A stretch of DNA of 38,457 bases from Candidatus Taylorbacteria bacterium RIFCSPHIGHO2_02_FULL_43_32b (GCA_001820955.1 MHRK01000009.1:1-38457), one strand, 5' to 3'. Positions 9,355-20,246 are shown, counted from the stretch's first letter. Numbers and translations are program-made. Notes: a model not told the origin generated them from the letters alone.

Positions 9355-12300
9355 TCAAAATTCCTTGAATCCGGGAGTTTTGGTTTCAACGACCACGGCG
9401 ACATTGACTCTTCGCTCCGCGTCACCCGAGCCAATTTCTTCGGCCAAAAGGGTGAAGATATAAACGCCTGGCGGAATCAATTGTTCGCTGTCAGCGGAAG
9501 AGACCGAGAACTTCACGGAGTAACCATTTTCTTTGATAATATCGAAAATGTTATTGACGGGGTTTCCGTCTATGCGCATCTGGAACTTATTTAATTCCGC
9601 AGTCGTAAGATTAACACCCGTTGACGCGCGAACAGCCTTCTCCAAACTTAATCGAATATTTTTATCAAAGCAATCATTTGGCGTAATGGTAATGGTGCTT
9701 TCGGAAGACACCGGGAGACCAGAAACACCTTCCACTTGACGCACCCTTACACTCTCTGGGTTAGCGCTCAAAGTAAAGTTTGGATCACACACATTTAAGA
9801 TGCAAGGAGTCGAATCTTTCGATTTATAATCTATTGGAAAACTACAATGATCCGGATCAGTGGCGCAGTCAAGCGGATCCGCGGCTGTGACTCTCATCGT
9901 CATACTATAATCATGCGGTTCGGTATATGTTCTCGTAAAAGTTTCCGGGCTAACTATGTTTGGCGGAATCGAGCCGGATCCTGTCAGAGCGCCAAGCTCG
10001 TCTGTTTCAACCCATGTAAGTGAAGTAAAAGAGCCTGTTGAACCATTAAATATCGAAGTCCAATTAACGTTTGTCGGCGTGCCAGAAGTAATAGTAACCG
10101 TACTTGGTGAAGCGGAACAATTGACGTTTAGCGGGTCGCATTTTGATGCCCGGTGATCCATACTTGGTGATTGCCTGGTATATGTTCCTACCTTTGAAAC
10201 AACGTAGTACGAATACCACTCATTGGCAGTTAGCCCAAAATCTCTAAACCTATAAAAAAGAATCCCAGGCGTGGCGGTCGGCGTGCCGGCAGTGCCAAGA
10301 ACATTCGCGACTTTGACTGAATCTCTGTAGACATCAAAGCTGTCTATGCCTTCGGGCGATGTCCACCTGACGAGGGTCTTTCCTACCCCGGCCTCGGAAC
10401 AAGCAAGATACGTGGCCGACTGGAGTACTGGCGGAGGAATTGTGCAGGTGGTCGAGCAACTTGCAGTGTCGTTATGAGGTGGGTTTTGACTGTCCCACAC
10501 AGTTAAAGTTCCCGTAATTGTTGAATTCGCTTCCCTACACACAGGCGAAGTTACATTACGCAAATTCGACGAAGCCACATCCCTCCACGTGTATGAAAGC
10601 GGTGCAATGCCTCCTGAAGCGGTACCGTAAAATGTGGCGCTCTGGCCCAAAACAGTTTCAGGCTGAACTGTACATGAGGCTCCTACATTTGGGGCCCTCA
10701 CATGCACAATAAAAGTTGTCGATCGATTGATTGGAGGCGTTGTAGCCGTCGTACCGCGAACCGTCACCAAGTAATCGCCCGGCGTTGTTATATTTCGCAG
10801 AGTGAGAGTCGGTTTTCGCTGACATTCCCTATCCGCATTTGTGCGAGGAGTACATGTACTATCCACCCAACTATAAGTAAATGGCGTTGACTGATTGACG
10901 TTGTTGATCGGAGAAACTGTTGGAGCTTGGAGAGTTACAGCCGATGGCGTGCCAAAAATCCATTTGACGTGCATAATATTCGACGTTGGAGCGCTTGGAG
11001 TAATGGTAATTTCAGGTAAGCCAGGCGTGATTGAGTAATTAAATTGGGTGCTCGGCCTTGCGGCGAATGACGGACAAACAAACGGTCCAGTCGTATAAAC
11101 TCCGGACGTAACAGAAACTTTCATTGTTTTCAAACCCTCCGTCATATAGGTAATCGGCAAATTAAAGCTTGAACCCATGAACGGTGTTGTGCCGGTGTGC
11201 GCGGGACTGTCATTATCCGCATAACTGTAGGAATAACTGACTCCGTCTCCATAGCGACCGCCAATCATCCAAGTTGGCGTAACGGGAATCGTGCCGTAAT
11301 AAGATGGGGACACTGAACAAATTACTTCCGGACAGCGCACGCTTGATATTTGGGTCGACAATGAACTCCAGGGCGATGTAACGTTACCCGGCAAGACTGC
11401 GCGAATCTGATACCAATATTTTGTGTTCGGAAGTAAAGGCTTGTGACTCACATGACATGTTCCGCCAGAACACGCGGACGCGGAGCTGATGTAAGGAAGC
11501 GATGTCCAAACTCCGCCAGGTGGAATCGTGACGGAGGAAGCAGTGGTTGCAAAAATAACATCATAGGAAGTTGCGCCCGTACTCTCATTCCAATACAAAT
11601 TGTTGACTCCCCCATCACAAAATGTGTTGTCGTTGATCGAGGTAAGTGGAACCGGAGGAGGCGTCACCGTTATGTTAAAGGTTTTGACATTCTCGGCCGA
11701 CGTTGTGGTATCGCAATCGGGCGAACTTACAACCTTAACTTTGTAAAGTCCGGGAGTGGTACTCAAGGTAGTGTTTATGGTGGCCACGCTGGTGCAAGAC
11801 GTCGTTCCAGGATTACACGAAGGAGCGTTAATCGTAATATTGTTGTTGGTCAAATTCGTAGCAACAGGATCACCCTCGAAAACAAACGAAACATTTTGTG
11901 GCGTACCGTGATCAAAATTGACCTTGATGTTCGTACCAACTTGCGAGCCTGCTTCAACCGACACGTCAGAAATTGTCTCCATGTTGTAACCGCAATCAAT
12001 CAGTCCGCAATCGGCCGTAACCGTCTTTGCCGCGTCCATTGATACATTGCAAATGCCCGTGCCACTGCAACCACCACCCGACCACCCCTTGAAATCAAGT
12101 GATGCTCCGGCGCGAGGAGCGTTCAGCCAAGCTTCAATTTCTCCGACTTGAAGTCCGCCTACGTAGCCAGCTTCAGAATTTAGGCGGGTCAAGCGTACTG
12201 TAGTTGCCTTGATCGGCGCGCCACCCACCCGTACGTCAATGACATGCGCATTGTTGCCGGCATTGTAGTGCTGACCAACTTTTGAAAAGACCAGAGTCGG

Positions 12301-15300
12301 GCCGTCGTAAACTTCTATCTTCATAAACGCATTGTTGTTCGGACCGCAACTGCTCACGCCATCATACTGATACGGAACGTAAAGTTTCAAGGTATCGATT
12401 TCAACCTGTCCCGCGAAGTTCGCGTCGAAAGAAGCAGTACCGCCCGTATTCGGTGAAATGTGCGCCCCGAGACTCCAATTTTGGCCGGACGATAACACTC
12501 CGGCATCGTTGACACAGTTATTCGACAAAGTATCGATGGCCAAATTGGCCTTTGTCGGATAATTATAATTAGACAATGGGAAATTCTGATGAATAGTTCC
12601 ACTTACGGGATAACCGACGACATTCGAAACGTTTGCAAATTTAATCTGCATCGGAGAATTTACCGACAGTCGAACCAAACTTGGAAAAACGCTCTGCGAT
12701 GGATTGTATGGATAATTTTGATTGTCGCTTTGGCAATTGGTACCGCAGAAAATATTGCCGTCATCGGAAAAAACTGTGCAAGGACTGATTCCGGTTTTGT
12801 TTACGGTTAGAGGCACGGTCGGAACAATGACATTTACTGTAAGAGTCGGACATTGGGCGGGTTTTTCAATCGACGGCGCACTGTCCATCCTGACAAGCAG
12901 TCTTCTCGATTCTACTGTAGAACTTTGAGCCCCACCGCTTGAGAAAGAACCTGGAACGTCGCGGCCGACTATGTTAAACCAAGGCCTTATAACTTTCCAA
13001 GAATTCAGGTACTCATCAGGAGAATATTCTTCCCACTGTGCTGAAAATGGAGCAGTACCTCCGATTACTGTCCCACTCCAATATTTGTTCACCCATGTCC
13101 CCTGGTCTACCGTAACGGACGTCTGCCGGATGCTGTAGTCGGGTGGAGCTGTTATGTACGCATCGCACTCCGGGCCAAAATCCGGCACGACGATATCGCA
13201 GGTCTTTGTGTCGAGTACTGTATTTGTGCCAGATAGAACGGCGGTCACGGTGTATGGATAAGTGCCCGGAGTAAGTGTGGAAGATGTATCAAACTTAACG
13301 GGAATCGAACATTTGGAGCCCGGAGTGCTGGAAAAAGGAGTACATTCACCGGTTTGATAGCCATTTATCGGGTCCCACATTCTGTAAAACGAGGGGGTTA
13401 TTCGTGAATCAACCGCAATACGCCCATTTATAGAAACCTTCGCCGCAAGACCACTCTCCAAAGTTACTCCAACATTTGTATCCTGAGATGTGGCAGGCGG
13501 CATACTAAGATCACTGCATGAAATAGAATAATCAGTTGGTCCGCCCACCGTCACGGTTACGTAATCCATACAGTTGACAGGAGAACTTCCTGTCACACCG
13601 ACACTATTAAACAGATATGTGTGAACTCCGGGACCCGGGGCCAGCATTGAATAACTGGTCGAATTATTGCAGGACGTATCCGAACTGAAGCCATTTGAGC
13701 ATAGAGATGCGTTAGTTGTTGACCAAGTAAAGTTTAGGAGTGCGCCCGGCTCTACCCGGACGGACGATGAATTGTTTACAAGTAAATCGCAAGTATGAAC
13801 CGGCGTAGTCACAGCAGGTACCGTAAGCACAAAAGTGGCAGTGTTGTTGGTGTCATTTCCATCGGAACTGCCACGGACTGTTATCGTATTCGAGGTACCG
13901 GCGTGTGTGGCTGTAATTCCTGAAATATTGATCGGGATATTGCATGGAACTGTCGGAGTGCAACCGGCTCCCGGAGTTATTGTGATGCCTGTTGGAGCGC
14001 CCGAAATATTGGTTATCGTCTGAATAGAAGCGGTGCCTGATACGGGAGTAAGAACGGCGTTTAGAGAGCCGCTTCCCGATGATACGGGTATCGAAATTGA
14101 AGATTGGGAAACGCCAAGTGAATAATCGAACGGAGAAACGATGTAGTTGAAGGTGGCGACAGGAGACTTGTCAGCCTCCATTGTTACTGTACATGTAGTG
14201 CCCGAAGTGCTATCGCACCCACTCCAAGAACTAAATGTGCCGGAAGTAGCATTTGCGGTCAGTATAACAGTTTTAGCGGCACCCAATGTGAAAGTACTGC
14301 TACAAACTGAACCACAATTTATGAGCCCGTCACCAGATGTTACCGTGCCGCTCCCTGTCCCATTTTTGGAAACCTGTAGATTGGACGTAATTACCAAATA
14401 AACGGACGCACTATTATTATTCCCAGTGATAGGTGAGCCATTTATGGTAAGAAGATGTGTCCCTGCACGAGTATACGAAGGTATTGTCACACTCATAGTT
14501 GGAGAACAAGTCGGGTAACACCAGTTTGACTGATCAGTAAATGTAGCGGTGGGCTGAGGAACACCAGTTGCAGGCGGCAGACCGCTGACCGAAAGACTGA
14601 CGGGAGACGGTGTTCCAGAGACAAGAGTTTTTGTAATGGTTGAACTGCGCGCCGTCGATACAGTACTGCTCCAAGGAGCGGTAAGAGTTAGTGGATTGGC
14701 GCCCAAACTATAATCAAAAGGCACCGCCACATTTATACTGCACGAACCGGAAAGTGTGGCATTCTGGCAGACCATTGTGTATGTCGAAGGCAAAGTAATT
14801 CCGGATATCGACTGCGTGCCGCTCGGAAGTGCTTTTGTCCCGCTCCACGCGCCGCTCGCAACACAGGAAGTTGGAGAATTGGACGTCGTCCAAGAAATGT
14901 TAAAAGGCGTCGAAGGATTTACTACAGTCGGCGCTGTTAAGGTGCATTCAGGAGTCGGAACGTCGGTAATCGTTAAACTGAAAGACGCAAGATTGTTGGT
15001 TAGGTTGTCGTCTGGAGAACCTTTAAGCCGAATGGGGTAGGTTCCCTTTGATGCTGATGCACTGACCGTGACAGTAAGCGGAACTGTGCAACTGGGTAAA
15101 TTTGGCGTGCATGACCCCGAAGAAATTGTGACTCCAGTCGGTAAGGCGTAAGTTGTATCTCGTCCGACAGACTCTAAAACCGGCGTACCGTATCGAGGTG
15201 TTAATACTGCGGTGATTGAGCCGGTATCGTTAATACCAACACTTATAGCCGAAGAATTTAGAGTAAGCGCGTAATCAAAAGCCGGATTAACGGTCAATAC

Positions 15301-18300
15301 AGGCACGCCCAAATCAGTTGAACAGACTTTTGTTGCCGTACGTGTTCCGAGTGTTGCTACTACCGTCGCGTCAACTGATTTTGGGTTAGCACCGGTCGAA
15401 TATGACGGTGACCAAATATTACTTGTATTTGCCGCTCTCGATTGGCCGTCTGTGTCCGTCCACGAATATACGATAGTTCCGGAAGAAAAATTGCGTGGTG
15501 TAGCTGTCCACGTCACAGTGCTACCACTGACAATTGTACGTGAGCTAACGGAACAATCTACAGTTGGAGCTCCGGTGATTATTAAATTAAAAGGTGGCGC
15601 ATCTTTTGGAATGCCGCTCGATGACACACCGTGCACAATAATTGGATACGTGCCCGCTCCGGTTGTAGGCGCAATTGTTATTGTAAGTCTTGGCGCAGTC
15701 GAGCAACTTCCACCGGGATTTGGCAAGCAGGAAGCCGGATTAAATAAATGGGTTGCATCGCGAGGAAGTCCGGAGAGAGATAAAGAAACATTTTCTGAAA
15801 TCCCGGAAAGGTGCGTCACAGTGATCGTATTTGATCCAGAATCGATTGCTCCGGCCTGTATTGTAATATTTGGTGACGCTACAATTGAATAATCAAAAGG
15901 TATTGTTCCTACCGAAAGACTGTTACTACAAACAATTGTTCCGGAACTCAGCCCGTTTGATGTAATAATCACCGAAGCGGTTTTTTGCCCAGTATTATTG
16001 TAAATGAAAGGTTGGTTTTGAAGTGAGCCTGTATGACCATCCGAATCAGACCAAGAATACGTGTAAGTACCGTTGCCGCCTCCGGGAATTGCTGACCACG
16101 TGGCTGAACTGTTAACTGCAATGGATGAAGGAGAAACGGAACATGAACCGTTCACTGGTGGGTTGTTAATGGACAAAGTAAAGTTGGCTATCCTCGATAC
16201 ACCCGTCGTCATTGACCGCGAATTGACCGTGACAGTATAGTCTCCGACCGGTATCGTAGGCGTTACAGTTAACGTTCGCGAACACGGAGTCCCGGGCTGA
16301 GGCGTACACGTGCGACCGTCATCAACCGTAAATACCGCATTAAGACTGCCTGACGAAGGCACCGGAGAAATAGAAGCTATCGAAAATTGCACAGGCTCAG
16401 CAATACCGGAACCATATGTCGCCGTTACAACATTGGACCCATTTTGACCCGCCATGATAGAAATGTTACCGGAGACTGATAAACTATAGACCCAAGACGC
16501 AATCGGATTTACAACAAGGTTACAAGTCGCAACCGCAGGGAAACCACCCGAGGTAACTGAAATCATTGCAGTTTCAGTCCTAGCCACAGTGTAGGGCAAA
16601 GTTGTAAAAGATTGAGTAGTTTTACCACTAACTTGCGTATGCCCAGACCATGAATAAGTGTAGGAGCCCGTTCCTCCCGAAGGTGTTGCCTGCCAAAAAG
16701 AAGTTTGATTGACAAAAATTGGGTTTGGGTTGGGGCAAGTAACTGTGGGGCAAGAAATCGATGAGATTACCGCTCCGGACGATCTCGGATCAGATGAAAC
16801 TCCGTTTTTTACCGTCCTAATCCGATAGTAGTAGCTTGTTCTCACAGACACTCCAGTATCCCGCCACAAAACAGCTCCCGACGAAAGTGTCTGAACATCA
16901 GTAAAAGGGCCGCTCGATGATGTCGAACGAGAAATTATGTAATTATCTATATTAGAAACGGCGCTCCAAACAAGATCAACCGAACCACCGCAAGATGAAC
17001 CGGAAGTAACCGAAAAAGTTGATGGAGGGACTGGCTTAACTGTGAGTGAAGCAGAACAATTTTTTGGTCCGGTCGATATGCCATTCGCTGTCAAATTTAC
17101 CGTTGCTGTTTTAATGCCGCCAGCCGTATAAGTAGCTGTCCATGGGTCGCCGGTTCCAATCATACCGTCACTACTCCAGCTAAAAGTATACGGAGCGCTT
17201 CCGCTAATGACGGTTGCATCCCAAGTTACAGCTTGACCGGTCGTCACCGTCGCCTGAAGGGGCAGACAGGAAACATCCACAATGCAAATTTGCGCGACAT
17301 TATAAATATAATCATTCGAACGGGCTTTAAGAGAACCGTAAACAGATTCCACAGCATAGGTGTGAGTTGTGCCTGGATCAAGATTGGCATGAGCAAAACT
17401 GCAAACGCCGGAAACGCACTGCAAAGACGCAACTGACCCAATCAGAGTTGAAGAGTCATAAATATTGTAACTGGTAGCCAAGCTAACCGCGTTCCACCTG
17501 ATCGTCGCGGTGTCTTTTTGGCCGGATGGAACACACGAAGGGTAAGTCGGTGTTACGGAATTGATCACAGGGCGAGGCAAAACCCTAACCTGACTACTAT
17601 CCAAAATACCGTCACAATTAATTGCAAAAACAGTGTCATTGATAACGTTTGGTATCGTGGCACTTCCCCCGCCCGCGGGAGTCGGTGTTGTAGGCCAGGT
17701 GCCTGTGCCTCCGCTTGGAACACAGGACGTCGGGCTTCCTGTTGTAGTCCATGAACAAATAACCGAACCGCCGTAAACGACCGTGGGAGTGCAATCCAAA
17801 TTGACGGACTTTGATGAGCCTGCCTGTGGTGGCCCAGGCCACACTTCATCAACCACAGGCGCTGTGGGCGAAGTTAATTCGGGGTTGTTCGTTGGAAGTC
17901 TTTTAATCGGGGGTGTATATCCCGGGTATCCTACACAGGCACTTGTTGGATTTAGATCATAAGGAGAATAATATTGATCGGGATTTGTCGTAACGCCATA
18001 AACATCACCTATGAAATCACCATCATAATTTTGCTGTCTATCCAACTCGATGCAATAGCGAAAAATGAAGTTGTACTGATTTCCACCAGCATAAACACTT
18101 AATATCTGATTATAAAATTGATTTCCTGGACGGTTGACACCCGATGCGGCCACAGCGAATGGTCCTATAGTACCAGATGAAGTTCTGGCCGTTGTAGGAA
18201 CTGTACTTCTCGTAACTTGAGGCATCACCCCAATCGGGTCTACTGCTCCGTAATCATAAGATGGATCGCCCCCACTTGCCTCAAGAAAATACTGTGGCGG

Positions 18301-18840
18301 ATTTGGACAAGTAAACTTAATATTATACTTAATAGAATAAATTTGACTGTTTGGAACATAGGTTATCCATGTATCACTCTTCTGGTACATATCCCAAGTT
18401 ATTGCTCCAGGATTTAACTCGTCGGGAGAAATAATTCTCTGTTTTGACTGAAATACATTTCTTGTAAGCCAAGCGTATCCGGGATATCCATAAGTACCGT
18501 CAAATGTTGCAGTCGTCGAAAAATCCACCCTGTACTTTTGACCATCAGGCGGATAAACAAATCCCGCACTACTGGTATCGGGTATCAAATTATAAGTAGT
18601 GGGACTGTAAGCCCAGCTATGCCACCCATCATCATCAAGTACGACTAAATCACCCTTTAAAATAGGGACACAAGCCATATCCTCATAAGGATTAACGCCG
18701 TCAACGTTGATATATTGTGTGGTATATTGAGCATCCGCAAACCCTCCAACAAAAAATAGGCACAGACAAATCAGAACCGACCCCAGCACCAGTTTTGTAA
18801 CTTGAAATCCGAACCCTCTCTTTTTGTTAGTTTTGTTCAC
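9355..18840 (-). CDS. Giant secreted modular adhesin-like protein (3161 aa; PKD/Ig-like, Fn3-like, InlB B-repeat-like and discoidin-like modules)
   Basis: Signal peptide (LVLGSVLICLCLFFVGGFADA); repeated C-x-V-x-P...W.A.P.GG...YSW modules; repeated FDYSL modules; Fn3-like segment at SVTSGSSCGGSVDLVWSAVSNIDNYIISRS; GWSGGGCSGTGICNVSMDAAKTVTA. Confidence 0.9.
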   Translation of the reverse strand: MNKTNKKRGFGFQVTKLVLGSVLICLCLFFVGGFADAQYTTQYINVDGVNPYEDMACVPILKGDLVVLDDDGWHSWAYSPTTYNLIPDTSSAGFVYPPDGQKYRVDFSTTATFDGTYGYPGYAWLTRNVFQSKQRIISPDELNPGAITWDMYQKSDTWITYVPNSQIYSIKYNIKFTCPNPPQYFLEASGGDPSYDYGAVDPIGVMPQVTRSTVPTTARTSSGTIGPFAVAASGVNRPGNQFYNQILSVYAGGNQYNFIFRYCIELDRQQNYDGDFIGDVYGVTTNPDQYYSPYDLNPTSACVGYPGYTPPIKRLPTNNPELTSPTAPVVDEVWPGPPQAGSSKSVNLDCTPTVVYGGSVICSWTTTGSPTSCVPSGGTGTWPTTPTPAGGGSATIPNVINDTVFAINCDGILDSSQVRVLPRPVINSVTPTYPSCVPSGQKDTATIRWNAVSLATSYNIYDSSTLIGSVASLQCVSGVCSFAHANLDPGTTHTYAVESVYGSLKARSNDYIYNVAQICIVDVSCLPLQATVTTGQAVTWDATVISGSAPYTFSWSSDGMIGTGDPWTATYTAGGIKTATVNLTANGISTGPKNCSASLTVKPVPPSTFSVTSGSSCGGSVDLVWSAVSNIDNYIISRSTSSSGPFTDVQTLSSGAVLWRDTGVSVRTSYYYRIRTVKNGVSSDPRSSGAVISSISCPTVTCPNPNPIFVNQTSFWQATPSGGTGSYTYSWSGHTQVSGKTTQSFTTLPYTVARTETAMISVTSGGFPAVATCNLVVNPIASWVYSLSVSGNISIMAGQNGSNVVTATYGSGIAEPVQFSIASISPVPSSGSLNAVFTVDDGRTCTPQPGTPCSRTLTVTPTIPVGDYTVTVNSRSMTTGVSRIANFTLSINNPPVNGSCSVSPSSIAVNSSATWSAIPGGGNGTYTYSWSDSDGHTGSLQNQPFIYNNTGQKTASVIITSNGLSSGTIVCSNSLSVGTIPFDYSIVASPNITIQAGAIDSGSNTITVTHLSGISENVSLSLSGLPRDATHLFNPASCLPNPGGSCSTAPRLTITIAPTTGAGTYPIIVHGVSSSGIPKDAPPFNLIITGAPTVDCSVSSRTIVSGSTVTWTATPRNFSSGTIVYSWTDTDGQSRAANTSNIWSPSYSTGANPKSVDATVVATLGTRTATKVCSTDLGVPVLTVNPAFDYALTLNSSAISVGINDTGSITAVLTPRYGTPVLESVGRDTTYALPTGVTISSGSCTPNLPSCTVPLTVTVSASASKGTYPIRLKGSPDDNLTNNLASFSLTITDVPTPECTLTAPTVVNPSTPFNISWTTSNSPTSCVASGAWSGTKALPSGTQSISGITLPSTYTMVCQNATLSGSCSINVAVPFDYSLGANPLTLTAPWSSTVSTARSSTITKTLVSGTPSPVSLSVSGLPPATGVPQPTATFTDQSNWCYPTCSPTMSVTIPSYTRAGTHLLTINGSPITGNNNSASVYLVITSNLQVSKNGTGSGTVTSGDGLINCGSVCSSTFTLGAAKTVILTANATSGTFSSWSGCDSTSGTTCTVTMEADKSPVATFNYIVSPFDYSLGVSQSSISIPVSSGSGSLNAVLTPVSGTASIQTITNISGAPTGITITPGAGCTPTVPCNIPINISGITATHAGTSNTITVRGSSDGNDTNNTATFVLTVPAVTTPVHTCDLLVNNSSSVRVEPGALLNFTWSTTNASLCSNGFSSDTSCNNSTSYSMLAPGPGVHTYLFNSVGVTGSSPVNCMDYVTVTVGGPTDYSISCSDLSMPPATSQDTNVGVTLESGLAAKVSINGRIAVDSRITPSFYRMWDPINGYQTGECTPFSSTPGSKCSIPVKFDTSSTLTPGTYPYTVTAVLSGTNTVLDTKTCDIVVPDFGPECDAYITAPPDYSIRQTSVTVDQGTWVNKYWSGTVIGGTAPFSAQWEEYSPDEYLNSWKVIRPWFNIVGRDVPGSFSSGGAQSSTVESRRLLVRMDSAPSIEKPAQCPTLTVNVIVPTVPLTVNKTGISPCTVFSDDGNIFCGTNCQSDNQNYPYNPSQSVFPSLVRLSVNSPMQIKFANVSNVVGYPVSGTIHQNFPLSNYNYPTKANLAIDTLSNNCVNDAGVLSSGQNWSLGAHISPNTGGTASFDANFAGQVEIDTLKLYVPYQYDGVSSCGPNNNAFMKIEVYDGPTLVFSKVGQHYNAGNNAHVIDVRVGGAPIKATTVRLTRLNSEAGYVGGLQVGEIEAWLNAPRAGASLDFKGWSGGGCSGTGICNVSMDAAKTVTADCGLIDCGYNMETISDVSVEAGSQVGTNIKVNFDHGTPQNVSFVFEGDPVATNLTNNNITINAPSCNPGTTSCTSVATINTTLSTTPGLYKVKVVSSPDCDTTTSAENVKTFNITVTPPPVPLTSINDNTFCDGGVNNLYWNESTGATSYDVIFATTASSVTIPPGGVWTSLPYISSASACSGGTCHVSHKPLLPNTKYWYQIRAVLPGNVTSPWSSLSTQISSVRCPEVICSVSPSYYGTIPVTPTWMIGGRYGDGVSYSYSYADNDSPAHTGTTPFMGSSFNLPITYMTEGLKTMKVSVTSGVYTTGPFVCPSFAARPSTQFNYSITPGLPEITITPSAPTSNIMHVKWIFGTPSAVTLQAPTVSPINNVNQSTPFTYSWVDSTCTPRTNADRECQRKPTLTLRNITTPGDYLVTVRGTTATTPPINRSTTFIVHVRAPNVGASCTVQPETVLGQSATFYGTASGGIAPLSYTWRDVASSNLRNVTSPVCREANSTITGTLTVWDSQNPPHNDTASCSTTCTIPPPVLQSATYLACSEAGVGKTLVRWTSPEGIDSFDVYRDSVKVANVLGTAGTPTATPGILFYRFRDFGLTANEWYSYYVVSKVGTYTRQSPSMDHRASKCDPLNVNCSASPSTVTITSGTPTNVNWTSIFNGSTGSFTSLTWVETDELGALTGSGSIPPNIVSPETFTRTYTEPHDYSMTMRVTAADPLDCATDPDHCSFPIDYKSKDSTPCILNVCDPNFTLSANPESVRVRQVEGVSGLPVSSESTITITPNDCFDKNIRLSLEKAVRASTGVNLTTAELNKFQMRIDGNPVNNIFDIIKENGYSVKFSVSSADSEQLIPPGVYIFTLLAEEIGSGDAERRVNVAVVVETKTPGFKEF

Positions 18841-18861
18841 AAGGTCGTAATTATACCCAAA

Positions 18862-19185
18862 CTATTTGCGATTTAAGGCGTCAATGATCTGAACTTTTTC
18901 CTCATCGGAAAAATTGTAATAATTAATTTTATCTCCGGAAAGAGCCGTGATGATAATTTCTCGCTCATCCCTTGAAAGCACTTTGTTCGAACTGACAAGC
19001 GACAATATCTGAGGTTTGTTTTTCGCCACGGTTGCAGTATCCGGTCTGGCATCAGTCGTTGGAGTAGCGACATTTGAAGGCGCGCCCTCTTTTGGCTTTG
19101 ACGCAAAAACCATTATGAGAACAGCCACTGCAACAACAACTACCACAACAAAAACGAGATTTTTAATAGTCGATTGGTTTTGCAT
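18862..19185 (-). CDS. Small membrane-anchored protein upstream of the giant adhesin
   Basis: 107 aa; TM segment NLVFVVVVVVAVAVLIMVFA; ends 21 bp before the giant gene's start, same strand. Confidence 0.7.
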   Translation of the reverse strand: MQNQSTIKNLVFVVVVVVAVAVLIMVFASKPKEGAPSNVATPTTDARPDTATVAKNKPQILSLVSSNKVLSRDEREIIITALSGDKINYYNFSDEEKVQIIDALNRK

Positions 19186-19275
19186 AGAAAAATGTACCGA
19201 AAGTAATAATTGACTGAATTATACAACTTTCCCCGAATGTAAAATAGGAAAATTGTTGATAACCTAAAATAGGTT

Positions 19276-20055
19276 TCAACGAACCAGACTCTCTGGATGA
19301 TGAGCCGGGTAGGCGGGATACGGTGACTTTGATAATTTGTCCGAAATATCTTGCATTACCTTCCGTATGGCCCCCTTGTACTCATTATCCCCCTCGAATT
19401 CTGGAGAGAAATGCGCCGAAATAATATCTTGAGCAAAAATTGGTTGACCAAAAGTCACCGAAACGTTTCTTTTGCGCGTAATGAATTCTCTACTCGTCAT
19501 TTTATACAGACCCTGTATGACTATCGGGACAATTGGAAGATTTGTTTGCTTTGCCGCATACACCGCACCACCTTTTGAATTACTAACGTCCACCAATCCG
19601 GTTCGCGTTTTTCTTCCCTCGGGAAATATCAGCAAACTGCGTTTATGACTCAAAATGTCTATATGAGATTTAAGTGCCAACGCATAATCACGCTGACCCT
19701 TCTCCACAGCGTGAGCACCCCAGATTTTAAAAATCAAGCCGCCGTAGAATAATTTGCGCCAGCTACTGTGTATGTAAAAATTCCTCGGTCTTGAGGCGTA
19801 GAACATCGGAAAGTGTTTTGAAAAAAAAGGAAAACTGGCAGGGACAATAATCGGGTCCAATTCACTCGAATGATTAGAGACAAAAACAACACCCGGACCA
19901 AGGCTGTCGATATTTTGGAGTCCGTGGACTTGTAATTTAATAAAATAGCTGAACAAAACCTTAGTGACCGGCCATATGGCCTTTTGCAGAAAATACGGCG
20001 AGAGTAATAGAAACCTGCTTATCATTGGAGTACTCGCATTATACAACAAAATCAT
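19276..20055 (-). CDS. plsC: 1-acyl-sn-glycerol-3-phosphate acyltransferase (PlsC-like)
   Basis: NHSSELDP (HX4D) and FPEGRKTRTG motifs. Start chosen at 20055 because GGGAG lies just upstream; the track ORF extends to 20097. Confidence 0.85.
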   Translation of the reverse strand: MILLYNASTPMISRFLLLSPYFLQKAIWPVTKVLFSYFIKLQVHGLQNIDSLGPGVVFVSNHSSELDPIIVPASFPFFSKHFPMFYASRPRNFYIHSSWRKLFYGGLIFKIWGAHAVEKGQRDYALALKSHIDILSHKRSLLIFPEGRKTRTGLVDVSNSKGGAVYAAKQTNLPIVPIVIQGLYKMTSREFITRKRNVSVTFGQPIFAQDIISAHFSPEFEGDNEYKGAIRKVMQDISDKLSKSPYPAYPAHHPESLVR

Positions 20056-20246
20056 TTTTAACTCCCACACTTCCGATGCTAACAGAATTTTGAGCAAAAT
20101 TTTTTGTTAGAAGTGGCCAGAATACCTCCATCCTCCAAAATTTGCGGCGTCGCCGGTTGGCGGGTTGGAAAGGAGCGTCCCCAACGGGACTTCCAACAAT
20201 TTTCAATATATTTTTAATTTTGTCTTGTTCAAATTGCAACATCCGC

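Noticed and set aside
11443-12042. 199-aa plus-strand ORF inside the giant adhesin
   Set aside because: Antisense to a well-supported coding frame; Arg/Gly/Cys-rich shadow translation.
15452-15892. 146-aa plus-strand ORF inside the giant adhesin
   Set aside because: Antisense shadow ORF with no recognisable domain.
20079-20110. CTAACAGAATTTTGAGCAAAATTTTTTGTTAG hairpin near the PlsC start
   Set aside because: AT-rich stem in the 5' leader with no matching upstream gene end; could be chance, so not listed as a feature.
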